Under the pieces are notes generated by a model. The model saw only the letters and a list, made by a program, of their open reading frames with translations. It ran no database searches and had not been told where the DNA came from. A DNA stretch of 64,000 nucleotides from positions 1,736,001 to 1,800,000 of the forward strand of contig JACZZP010000001.1 in NCBI GenBank assembly GCA_015183035.1. The letters run 5' to 3'. This stretch comes from Meloidogyne chitwoodi (lineage: Eukaryota > Nematoda > Chromadorea > Rhabditida > Meloidogynidae). The position numbers and the translations under genes were made by a program. Positions 49,590 to 60,483 of this stretch are shown here, piece by piece (position 1 is the stretch's first letter; each line of letters begins with the position of its first letter).

Positions 49590-52500
49590 ATGATTTTTAA
49601 AAGAAGATTATTAAAATTTAATTATATTTTTGTTCTTAATATTTTACTTTTTATTTTAATTTTGCGTTATAAATTGTCAACAAAAAATTTAAAAAATGAT
49701 TTAATACATATATTTATAACAAGATCATTTTATTATGATTATTTAACATTGTAAGCAGTGATCGGCAAGTTCCAAAATTTCCACTGGAACCGGTTCCAGT
49801 TCCGGAACTGGTTTTTTAATTTTTGCAGTTCCAGTTCCGGTTCCGGAACCGGTTTTTTAATTTTTGCAGTTCCAGTTCCAGTTCCGGAACCGGTTTTTGA
49901 TTTTTTGTAGTTCCAGTTCCAGTTCCGGAACCGGTTCCAAACCAGTTCCAGTTCCAAAACCGACATTTTTTTTTATTAATTATGAATTTTCCATTTTTCC
50001 GTCAGAATTAAGAGTAAATATAATGTATAAACCAGTGGTACACTTATAAGAATTTCAGTATCGTATACGGATATATCCATGTGGCTTATATCCATATCTG
50101 TGTCTAAAAATTCTATATCCGTACGCTGGTATACCCATTTTTTCCTAAAATTGTCAAAACAAAAGAAGTTTTGGAGGGGATATTTTTTATATGAAGTCTT
50201 AAAATAAATAAGATTTTTCTGCAGAGAAAAGTATTTAAAACATGTTTTTTCGGGTTGCGCGCAACGTCGGGTAGTTAAATTTTCAAAATTTGGGTTTTTT
50301 AGCGATGCATGCGAAAATTTTGAAAATTTATTGGACATTAGTTGCAACAATTCACCAATTTCAGCGCCGCAGGCAAAAAATTTTAAAATTTTTTAAACCT
50401 CTGTTGCCAAAAATTACACTTTTTTATGGCCATAGGCGAAAATTTAAGACTTAATTTTGTTTCAAAAATTTTTAAAATAAAGAAAAGTAACTCTAACAGC
50501 AACTAATGTACTCCAAGTAGCTTTCCCATAACAAAGGATTCGAACCCAAGACATCAGACAAAATAAACTAACGCTTTAACCACACAACCATAGATTCACA
50601 ATGGAAAAAGGCAAATAAATTATTTATAAACGTTTTCTTTCTTCTTTTCTCGCTTACAAAAATAAATTAGGAGAGTGAATAGAGAGACCTTAGGAACCGG
50701 TTCCGGAACCGGTTCCAAACCAGTTCCAGGCATCAACCAGTTCCACGGTTCCAGTTCCAAACCGGTTCCAGGAATCAACCAGTTCCGCAGTTCCAGTTCC
50801 GGAACTGGAACTGGAACCGACCAGTTCCGGAACTGGAACTGGAACTTGCCGATCACTGATTGTAAGATATTTAAATAATTAATTATATTTATTTTATTAA
50901 AATTAAGAAATGAAAGAAAATATGAGAAATCTCTTATTGTTATTTTTAATGCGGAAAAACAAATTCAAAAATTTCATTTAAATAAAAATGCTATTTGTAT
51001 TACTTTTTCTTCAAATGGAGAACCAAAATATCATAAAGCTTATATTGAAGGAATAATTGGAGAAAAACCAGATTTTGAATGTAAAATATCAATTTATAGA
51101 TTATTTTGTCCACAATTATCAATTAATAAAAATGAAAATATTGAAAATATAAATATAGCTATACGTTTAACTTTACAATCAGAACCCTTTCATGTATTTT
51201 AATTAAATTAAATTATAATTATTTAAAAAAAAAGATTAAAATGCAAAGAGCTGATAGAAAACCTAAAAAATTTATTGCATGTCCAAGTCGTCTTTTTGCT
51301 TTTGATCAATGGCATTTATTTATTACTACTTTAGAATTATTTCGTTTACATCAAGTTAATCTTGTTATTGTTTATATACAAAGTGTTGAAACTCAAGTTT
51401 ATAATTTAATTAAAGCATATGAATCTAGTGGTTTTGTTCAAATAAGACCTTCATTAGAAGTAATTTAATTAATTATTTAATTAATTAATTAATTAATTTA
51501 GATGCCATCAATTAATACAGGATTAAATTATAATCCAAATTCAGAAACTTCTTGGCAAAATCAATTAACTAATTTTCAAGATTGTCTTTATGAATTTAAA
51601 GAAAGTTCTGAATTTATTGCATTTCCAGATTGGGATGATTTCTTTTTTACCTCAGATTATAGTATTCCTTATTATCCAATTCTTAAAAAATTTTCTGATC
51701 AAAATCCAAAAGTTAATACATTTATAATTGATAGATATATGGGTTATCATGAATCTTTAGGTTATTTATTGGTAATAGTAGCGTTCGTCCCCCTTCCCCT
51801 TTTTTCCTATTTTTAATTCAAAATAATCAAACACCTTTTTTAATCTCTTGACTGTATAAATGAGAATTAGTGATTGGATAAGGTTAGTTACTAAATTATT
51901 ATTATTATAGTGGATTTGTTCTACAATAAAAACACTAAGGCGAAGGGGGGGGGGGGCGAACGCTACTATTACCAATTTTTATTTTCTTTAAAATATTTTT
52001 TTATTAATTTAATTAAAATCAAGTGTAGATGAAATGAATAAAAATGAACATAAATTATCCGATTTTTGGAGAGAAGGAATTAAATATAGTACAAAAGATA
52101 CACAATATTTTTATGGAAAAGCAATTTATAAACCAAATAGAGGTCTTTATGGTGTTGATTTGCATTGGGCGAATAGAGTAGAACCTGGTAATTTTAAATA
52201 AATATTTTTAATTAAATTTATTTATTTTTTAAGGTTACAAAGAAATGCGAATTCCTTTAAAAGAAGCATATATTATACATGCTCGGGATTATTCTGTTAA
52301 TTAAAAAAAAATATCTTAAATATATTTCAATTATTTAATAATTTAATTAAATAATTAAATTTTATTTTTAAAGAAATATAAACTTGATGGACGTATTACT
52401 AATATAAATCCTTTGGTAAAAAATTTTGCTCGGTTTGTTCGTCGTCATAGACTTTCTAATTTATTAAATAAATTACCAAAATCTGAGGAATTAACTGTTG

Positions 52501-52768
52501 AACTTAATAAATGTTTAGGCTTTAATTCACAGGTTATTTTTAATTAACTAATTAATTTTAATTAATTAATTAGGGTATGAAAGTTCTTTTAGAAAAATCT
52601 GAAAGTAAATGTTGGAATTATCATAAATGTAATATTAAAAAAGTTAGAGCAAATTGTTTTAATGTTAAAAATATATGGAAAAAACATGAATATTTAGTTA
52701 AAAATAATCTTATAGTTTTTGTGTTAAAAAATAGTAAATATAAAAAAGGACCAATTTGTACATTTTAA
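49590..52768 (+). CDS. family 92 glycosyltransferase (DUF23), tandem copy 1, 8 exons
   Basis: Exons 49590-49750, 50908-51193, 51235-51459, 51502-51760, 52029-52187, 52234-52295, 52374-52532 and 52574-52768 give 501 residues in frame. It is a type II membrane protein with a short basic N-terminus, a hydrophobic anchor (FVLNILLFILILRY) and a lumenal GT92 domain. Key parts are KFIACPSRLFAFDQWH, EFIAFPDWDDFFF (the DxD-like metal site), FIIDRYMGYHESL and the C-terminal LESESKCWN-like EKSESKCWNYHKCNI. GT92 enzymes add galactose to glycans in the Golgi. Intron 1 holds a 1.1-kb hAT-like element and intron 4 a 207-bp MITE, yet the spliced frame is intact. Compared with copy 2 it lacks a few residues (the LFAGRLWG region is YFYG). 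Confidence 0.85.
49756..50858. mobile_element. hAT-like element on the first 5' splice site of GT92 copy 1
   Basis: 1103 bp with ends CAGTGATCGGCAAGTTCC and GGAACTTGCCGATCACTG. A perfect 8-bp duplication attgtaag flanks it (49748-49755 and 50859-50866). Both termini carry arrays of gttcc, ggaac and ccggaa units that pair across the element. CAGTG ends and an 8-bp duplication indicate hAT. No transposase is visible. The duplication spans the exon 1 border (att, then gtaag), so a GTAAG donor remains on the exon side. Confidence 0.9.
50530..50592 (-). other. degenerate tRNA-like segment in the GT92 hAT-like element
   Basis: Minus strand: TGGTTGTGTGGTTAAAGCG (A-box-like, about 50590-50572), then B-box-like GGTTCGAATCC (50546-50536). 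The start TATGGTTG.GTGGTT is shared with the segment at 4430-4495, although the two host elements have different ends. The arms do not make a complete cloverleaf. Confidence 0.5.
51769..51975. mobile_element. 207-bp MITE with a long G run in GT92 copy 1 intron 4
   Basis: Ends TTGGTAATAGTAGCGTTCG and CGAACGCTACTATTACCAA are perfect inverted copies. Just inside the right end is a run of about a dozen G, facing a C-rich tract on the left. Copy 2 lacks the element, so it inserted after the duplication. It begins 8 bases from the exon 4 donor. No clear target duplication was seen. Confidence 0.85.
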
Positions 52769-53026
52769 AATTATATATTTAAATTCATTATTATTAATTT
52801 ATTTTAAATAAATAAATTTATTTAATGATTATTTTATTAAATATTTTTTAATATATTAGATAGGTATCTATTTTAATCTTCTAAATACTCAGATTATATT
52901 ATTAATATTTATATTTTAAAAATATATTATATTATTAGATTAAATTGATAAATTAAATTTACTCGTTTTTATTTTTTAAATTATATGTATTTCCACCACT
53001 TATTTTCAAATCCTCCACCCTCATAT

Positions 53027-53626
53027 ACTGTGTGCAGCAAAAGTTGATGCACACAGATTTTTTTCATAACTTTTTTTATTAATTTTCTATTTAATTTGTA
53101 GCCTTTTCAATTTTCTATTACTTATTATATGTTAGGATTATTTGATCGAGTATCAATAAAGTTATAGCGTTTTCTGTAAGGTTTACTAAATTTTCATCAA
53201 CATTTCCTCTACAAAAAATCACTTTCTTATCTAAACACTAATAAGGGGAAAGCTGTGAGCAAATTTAATTAGTTTTTTGGAGGAATGAATTTTTTCATTT
53301 TGGGAGTGCGCGAAAATATATATCTCTATAAACTCTAAGTTTAAAAATTTTTAATTTTATAATTTATGAAGATCAGAAATCCCTCTAGATTCTAAAAAAA
53401 ATTTAAGTCAATCTATCAATCCATTCGCATGTTATAGTTTTTGAAACACAAAATGAGGTGCGACCTGAAGTCAAAAATTTTCATTTATGTGTTCGACCTT
53501 TTAACAAAGCAGAATCTCTTAATTAGTTCTCTATTTTTTCATCTTGTTTTATCTCGATAAAAAAATTTTGAAATTTTGAACAAAGTTATGATAAAAAATC
53601 TGTGTTGAACTTTTCCCGCACCCTAT
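53027..53626. mobile_element. about 600-bp inverted-repeat element, possibly Tc1/mariner-like
   Basis: The left end (ctgtgtgcagcaaaagttg, then cacacagattttttt) corresponds to the inverted right end (agggtgcgggaaaagttc, then acacagattttttat). The repeats are about 50 bases and imperfect. No transposase frame survives. The superfamily guess rests only on the look of the ends. Borders are approximate. Confidence 0.55.
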
Positions 53627-54108
53627 ATTCTAAACTGGAAAATAAACCCTTTTTTTAAATAAAAAGTAACATTTAACATTAGTAGATGAAGATTTAATCT
53701 TCTTTTTTATTTTTAAAATTTAATAAAAAAGTGAATAAAAAAAGTAAAATACCTAAAAAGTATATGAATTAAAAAATAAAAACTTATAATAATTTTATAA
53801 TTATTATATGTCCAATTTATTTTTATTTATTTTTTAATCATGCACAGAATTTTTTAATTAATTTTATTTAAATTTTAAAAATATTATTTTTCTTTTAATT
53901 ATTTCGGTGATATTTATCTCTTTCTTAATTTGTTGCGATAATATTCTTAATTTTTCCAATTAAATTGTTCATTTATTTTTTTGAACATATAATTATTTAA
54001 TTTATATTAATTTTTTTATTTTTAAAGTATAATAAATCATTTTTAATTTTAAAACCTTTTAAAATCAAAAAAAAAAAGTTTTAATTAATATTTTAATAAT
54101 GTTGGATC

Positions 54109-54378
54109 CGAAACGGGCCATTTCAGTACCGCCATTTCAGTCCCAAGCAAAGGGGTCATTTCAGTACCAGCGTTTTTTCCAAAATTTAAGTATTTTTTTT
54201 TGATGAACCATATAAAAATTGAATAAATATAATAAAACAAGTAAAATAAATTCGAAAAATGAAGAAAGAAGATTAAAGTGAAGAAAAAACCACCTTTTCA
54301 CTACAAAAACATTTTGGTACTGAAATGGCTCCGTTTGTACTGGGACTGAACTGGCGGTACTGAAGTGACCTCAACCCG
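54109..54378. mobile_element. 270-bp MITE between the GT92 genes
   Basis: Long terminal inverted repeats of about 50 bases built on ccatttcagtaccgcc and its inverse. Flanked by a 7-bp duplication ttggatc (54102-54108 and 54379-54385). No coding sequence. The length of the duplication leaves the superfamily open (hAT-like possible). Confidence 0.75.
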
Positions 54379-54490
54379 TTGGATCACAGCTGTTTCCGAG
54401 AGTTCTTAGGATTAATCCAACTCAATACTTTACTATAATAATTTTAAAATTTAATTTTATTATTTAATATTATATTTAGTATTTAATTTA

Positions 54491-56637
54491 ATGATTTTTA
54501 AAAAACGTTTTTTTAAACGTTTATTAAAACGAATTACAAAATTAAATAATATTTTTATTTTTTTTATTCTACTTTTAAGTCGATTTATAATTTTTAAATT
54601 ATTAACAATTAATTTAATAAATGATGATTTAATACATATATTTATAACAAGAGCTTTTTATTATAATTATATTATTTTGTATGTTTATTTTTTTTAATAA
54701 AAATAATTTTTTAATAAATGAAGAAATGAAACAAAATATGAAAAATCTCTTATTGTTATTTTTAATGCGGAAAAACAAATTCCAATAGCTCAATTAGGAA
54801 AGGATGCTGCTTGTCTTATATATTCAAATAATAATAAAGGAGGTGAACCAAAATATCATAAAGCTTATATTGAAGGAATAATTGGAGAAAAACCAGATTT
54901 TGAATGTAAAATATCAATTTATAGATTATTTTGTCCACAATTATCAATTAATAAAAATGAAAATATTGAAAATATAAATATAGCTATACGTTTAACTTTA
55001 CAATCAGAACCCTTTCATGTATTTTAATTAAATTAAATTATAATTATTTAAAAAAAAAAGATTAAAATGCAAAGAGCTGATAGAAAACCTAAAAAATTTA
55101 TTGCATGTCCAAGTCGTCTTTTTGCTTTTGATCAATGGCATTTATTTATTACTACTTTAGAATTATTTCGTTTACATCAAGTTAATCTTGTTATTGTTTA
55201 TATACAAAGTGTTGAAACTCAAGTTTATAATTTAATTAAAGCATATGAATCTAGTGGTTTTGTTCAAATAAGACCTTCATTAGAAGTAATTTAATTAATT
55301 ATTTAATTAATTAATTAATTAATTTAGATGCCATCAATTAATACAGGATTAAATTATAATCCAAATTCAGAAACTTCTTGGCAAAATCAATTAACTAATT
55401 TTCAAGATTGTCTTTATGAATTTAAAGAAAGTTCTGAATTTATTGCATTTCCAGATTGGGATGATTTCTTTTTTACCTCAGATTATAGTATTCCTTATTA
55501 TCCAATTCTTAAAAAATTTTCTGATCAAAATCCAAAAGTTAATACATTTATAATTGATAGATATATGGGTTATCATGAATCTTTAGGTTATTTATTTTAT
55601 TTTAAATATTTTTGTATTAATTTAATTAATTTAGATGATATGCATCTAAATGGACATTGGATGACAGATTTTTGGCGACAAGGAATTAAATATAGTACAA
55701 AAGATACACAACTTTTTGCTGGTCGTTTGTGGGGAAAAGCAATTTATAAACCAAATAGAGGTCTTTATGGTGTTGATTTGCATTGGGCGAATAGAGTAGA
55801 ACCTGGTAATTTTAAATAAATATTTTTAATTAAATTTATTTATTTTTTAAGGTTACAAAGAAATGCGAATTCCTTTAAAAGAAGCATATATTATACATGC
55901 TCGGGATTATTCTGTTAATTTAAAAAAAAAATATTTTTTTTTTAATTTATCATTTACTAAGAAATAAATTAAAATATAAAATTACGTTGTCTCTATAAAT
56001 TTGTTTCTCCTATCACTAACATCATCCAATTTATTTTTTTGTTCTATCTTCTTTTATTTATCAAATTATTTAATCGAAAAAATTAAATATATTTATTAAT
56101 TAATTAAATAATTAATTAAAATTATATAAATATATTTATTTTTAGTTTTTAGAAATATAAACTTGATGGCCGTATTAATGATACTCGTCCTTTGGAATTA
56201 AATTTTACAACATTTGTTCGTCGTCATAGACTTTCTAATTTATTAAATAAATTACCAAAGTTTGAGGCATCAACTGTTGAACTTAATAAATGTTTAGGTT
56301 TACATTCACAGGTTATTTTTAATTAATTAATTAAATATTTAATAATTAACAGTTAAAACGTTTAATATAAATTTAAAAGAATATAATTTAATTATAAAAA
56401 TATAATTATAAACCCTTTTTTATTTAAATTATAATTTAATTAATTATTTAGGGTATGCAAGCACTTGTACTTAAATCTGAAAGTAAATGTTGGAATTATC
56501 ATAAATGTAATATTAAAATTGTGAGGTCTGATTGTTTTAATGTTAAGAATACATGGCTAAAATTACGTAAAAATAATCTTTTAGTAAATATTTTAACTCA
56601 AAGTAATTTTAAAAGAGAAACAATTTGTACTTATTAA
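54491..56637 (+). CDS. family 92 glycosyltransferase (DUF23), tandem copy 2, 8 exons
   Basis: Exons 54491-54678, 54724-55018, 55061-55285, 55328-55586, 55635-55805, 55852-55913, 56153-56311 and 56452-56637 give 514 residues. Same layout as copy 1: a basic cytosolic start, an anchor (FIFFILLLSRFIIF), then the GT92 domain with EFIAFPDWDDFFF and the histidine-rich DDMHLNGHW. The latter precedes IKYSTKDTQLFAGRLWGK, which copy 1 has partly lost. Exons 3 and 4 and the intron between them look identical to copy 1. Exon 1, the start of exon 2, and exons 5, 7 and 8 differ. Likely a Golgi galactosyltransferase. Acceptor unknown. Confidence 0.87.
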
Positions 56638-56685
56638 AATTATTTAAAAAATTTTTTTAATTAAATTAATTTTTATATAATATAT

Positions 56686-56792
56686 CAGAGATGCATTTCG
56701 TTCGGTAAAATACGATATATGATATAAATTCTTAAAAAATACGATACAAAATAAAAATACGATAACGATATACTATACGATATGCATCCCTG
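56686..56792. mobile_element. 107-bp relative of the hAT-like micro-MITE
   Basis: Starts CAGAGATGCATTTCG and ends CGATATGCATCCCTG, followed by atatatac as at the 1619-1677 copy. The middle is longer and rich in acgata repeats. The left flank does not preserve a full duplication. Confidence 0.65.
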
Positions 56793-56926
56793 ATATATAC
56801 CTATATTATATAAATATATAGTAATATAATTAATAAAAATATTTAATTTAAATTATTTCAACAATTTTCTCCCACATTTTATTTTATCTCATCATATTCC
56901 TCATAAATATTTATTCTATTTACCTA

Positions 56927-57429
56927 CGGTGGGGTACCTTTCCGTGTCGCCGATTCCGTGCGAAACCAGTTCCGTCCTGCCGATTCCGTGTCTGACAGTT
57001 CTGTGCCAAGCCAGTTAAGTTAATTTATTTTTAATCTTATGCTTTTTAATGTAATTTTGGATTTAACTTGTATTATTTTATATATTAATTATTTTTTCGA
57101 GTTTTTAATGTAAATTTAATCAAAATTTTCTTTTTATAATTAGATTTTCCATTTCTGGAATAACTTAAATATTCATAATATTATAAAGAAAGTTTTATAA
57201 AATATGTTATTTTTGCATTTTTTTGTTTGTCTTGAATTAAATATTGTGAAAATATTTAATTTTACTTTAAATTTTTATAAATTTTAAGCCAGATTTTGAG
57301 TAAAAACTAGAAAAAATAAATTTGCACGGAATTGTCCAATTTATAACGTGCACGGAATCGGCACGCACGGAACTGGTTTCGCACGGAATCGGCGGCACGG
57401 AAACGGCGACACGGAATAGTCCCAGTCCG
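56927..57429. mobile_element. 503-bp element with a 9-bp target duplication
   Basis: Perfect 9-bp duplication atttaccta (56918-56926 and 57430-57438). The termini are imperfect inverted repeats that iterate ccgtg and cgccgattccgtg units (ATTCCGTGCGAAACCAGTTC is present in both arms). No coding sequence. A 9-bp duplication suggests Mutator-like or Merlin-like origin. Confidence 0.8.
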
Positions 57430-57618
57430 ATTTACCTATAATTATTATTCCTTTACATGTTTTTTAAGACAAAAATTGGTTATAAAGTACATACATATGT
57501 TTATTTTAAGTAAAAATATATTTACAAAGAAAATTTAAAAAAAAAAAGAATTAATAAATTGAGATAAATTTTCTTTTTTTTTATAAATAAAAACAATTAA
57601 AAGCTTTAAAATTTTTAA

Positions 57619-59377
57619 TTAAAATGGATTATCATCTACTTCTATTTTTCCTTCAAAATTTAAATTAATTGGAAGCCATTCAGCTGGGAAAAAATCTTTT
57701 TTAGAAATATGTCTACAACTATGTTCACAAATATAATAAAATACAATATTTCCTTCAGGTAATAAATAACCAATCCACCAAGCAAATGTTGATGTTGGGG
57801 CAGTTATTAATAGAGAATCACAATAATCAATGGCAAAACATAAATTTACAGCACGATTTTTTATTTCTGGTATATAAACTTTCTGTTAATAAAATTAAAT
57901 ATATTTTATTTATTTTTTTTAATATTCAATTAAAATATAAAATTGGATAAAAGTAAAAGATATTTAAGTTTAATATTTTAAAAAATTAATTATTTGTCTA
58001 ACTTTATTTTTTAATAAAAAGATGTATTTAATTTTAGAATTTGAATTTTAACCATTAAAAATTAACATATATTTTTTAAATTTAATTTATAATTTAAAAT
58101 TTTGTATTAAAAATAAATATATTGTTTATCAATTATTTTAATATTAAAAAAAATATTTATATTTTTTTATTACTTACAACTTTTTCCGGTATTTCAATTT
58201 GCTTTAAAAAATTAATATCATCACCAAAAAGAATAACTGAAGTATTTAAATATTTTTTCTTAAAAAAATAAAAATAATTTAAATATATTAATTAACTAAA
58301 AATACCTTAATTGAATTTAAAATATAAGAAATAGCCTTTTCAGTAAATTGTTTATTACTTGCTTGTTTAAGTTCAATAAAATCACCTCTACGAGTATGAA
58401 CACATAATTTAAATTCTTTATTTAAAGATTTCCTTTTTTAAAAAAAATTAAAAAATTCCTTAAATAAAATTAAATAAAAACTTGAAAATTTTTTTGGCAA
58501 AATAATTAGCTTTTAATTTAATTTGTTTATTAAAAGTAAAAAATTTTCGAATTTGTTGTTTATAATTTCTTAAATATTTATATGATTGTAAATAATTTCC
58601 CCATATTTTAATAATTTGTGATGATTCATCAATTAATCTAAAAAAATTAAATTAAAATTAATAAATTACTTTAAGTAATATTCCACCTAGCAGGAGAATC
58701 ATATTTACAACATTCTTCAGCAAAACTAATAATTTTTACATGTTGTCTTTTTGGGTGCTTAATTTTATATTTTTTTAATTAATTTATTTATTTATTTACC
58801 ATAAAATAAAATATTTTATAATTATTAATAAAAATATCACGAAATTCTTCTTTATATTCATAAAAGCATTTATCTTTTTCATCAAAATAAATTGTTCTAT
58901 TTAATTGTTTTCCAATAATATAAAGTGAAGCTGTTCTCCACATCTTTTAAAATATATTTATTTTTAATTATTTAAAAATAAATTAATTTTTTTATATAAA
59001 ATTTTAATATTTTTATTTATTTGTCATTTTATTAGAAAAATTACCATATTTCCAAGACCTCCACAACTATCTGCAGAAGTTTCTAAATTAATTGTTAAAT
59101 ATTTATTATCACCATAAATCCTTAATATTTCTTCCAAATATTTTTCTAAATAAAAAATTATATTTTTTAAAAAATTATTATTACCTCTATCTCCAATTTT
59201 TTTTAATATAAAAAATATAATTGAAAAAATAAAAAAAATAATTATTAATTTTATATTTTGTATATTTAATAAATTAAATAAAAATGGAAAATTCCAATAA
59301 AATTTTTGAATTAATTGTTGTTTTTTAATTAAAAAATAATTATTTAATATATCAGAACAACATATTTTTTTAATCAT
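57619..59377 (-). CDS. GT11 alpha-1,2-fucosyltransferase-like protein
   Basis: Starts at 59377. Exon 1 (59377-59045) has a basic start and a strong membrane anchor (LIIIFFIFSIIFFIL), so a type II Golgi protein, then SCGGLGNM, the N-terminal GT11 signature. Exon 2 starts at 58943. Later exons carry FKLCVHTRRGDFIEL (the HxRRGDF GDP-fucose site), VILFGDD and LITAPTSTFAWWIGYL, which are motifs II and III of the family. The stop is at 57621-57619, and the product is about 400 residues. GT11 enzymes transfer fucose from GDP-fucose to galactose on glycans. Nematodes have many divergent members, so the exact acceptor is unknown. Middle exon borders were only roughly placed. Confidence 0.85.
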
Positions 59378-60483
59378 TTTTTAAATTTAAAAAAAAAATA
59401 ATAAAATATTTTAAAGATGTTCAAAAAAATTAAAAAAATTATTAATTTAATTATAATAATTAAATAAAATTAATAAAGAGATTAACAAATAAAATAACGT
59501 AATATAAATATAAAATATACAAATAAATAAAATAACCTAATCTTGTTATTAATTATGTATTTTTAAATTTTTAATATATAAAAATTAAATATAAACAAGT
59601 TTTATTTAATTAGAAATAAAAGATAAATATCTCAATATTTATTTATTTATTTAAATATTCCGGAATCTTTAATGTTTGAACTGGTAAATTAAAATATTTA
59701 AAAAAACCATCTCATCTTTTTATATTTAAATTTTTGTATAAATTTATTTTTATATTAAAAATTAATAAAATTTATTTTTTTAATAATTTTAAAAATTAAT
59801 TAATTAATTTTTGGAATTAAAAAAAATTATTAATATTAATATATTTATATTATACTATCCTCAAAGTTGATTTTAAAGAAAATTACAAAAATAGAATTAT
59901 TAAATATTAATTATAATAATATAAGAGTAGATCAAAGTTTAAATAATTATATTTTGTTTGTGGATGTATTTTATATTTATTTTTAAAAATATTGGACAAG
60001 TTAAAATTTAAAGAAAAAAGTAAAAAAAAAGAGAATAGCACATAATAACACAAAATAAATATTTTAAGTGGATTTTTATAAATAGAATTTAATCTTTAAT
60101 TTTTTTTAATTTATTATTAATTGGTCAGTAAATATTTTTTAAATAAACAAAATATTTTTAATTATTTAAAAAACAAATATTCCTAAATTAAAAATATCCA
60201 ATTTTCCCGCTAAATCAATTTTTTATTTTTTAAGAAATAAAAAAAGAAGGTCAGATCATAAAAGATGAAAAAAAGCTTGGCCAGTATATAAATATTTATT
60301 TATTTATTTGCGCATTACTGATGATTCTTGTTCTCACAATAATTTAGTTAAAATTAAAATAAATAAAAAATAATTTTATTTTAATAATTTAAATTAAATA
60401 ATTTAAATTAAAAAATCAAAATAAATTAATTAAAAAGAATTATTTTATTTTTTAATTTTTAGATTAAAATTTTTGTTTTATTA
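59378..60483. promoter_or_regulatory. divergent intergenic region, GT11-like (-) and S9 peptidase (+)
   Basis: 1.1 kb of A/T-rich sequence between two start codons. Nothing specific recognised; both promoters should lie here. Confidence 0.4.

Larger units (their letters stand above)
52769..54490. other. spacer between the two GT92 genes
   Basis: 1.7 kb without genes. It holds two DNA-transposon-like elements (53027-53626 and 54109-54378). The rest is A/T-rich. Confidence 0.6.
56638..57618. other. convergent spacer with two transposon-like elements
   Basis: Lies between the 3' ends of GT92 copy 2 (+) and the GT11-like gene (-). Contains the elements at 56686-56792 and 56927-57429. No gene seen. 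Confidence 0.6.

Noticed and set aside
49739..50878. Open frames rich in Gly-Thr or Phe-Arg-Asn-Trp repeats in both strands
   Set aside because: Produced by the ggaac/gttcc arrays at the ends of the hAT-like element; not a protein gene.
51761..52028. GT92 copy 1 first seemed broken by the 207-bp MITE
   Set aside because: Comparison with copy 2 shows an intron at this place (GT at 51761, AG before 52029). The element is intronic and the spliced frame is intact.
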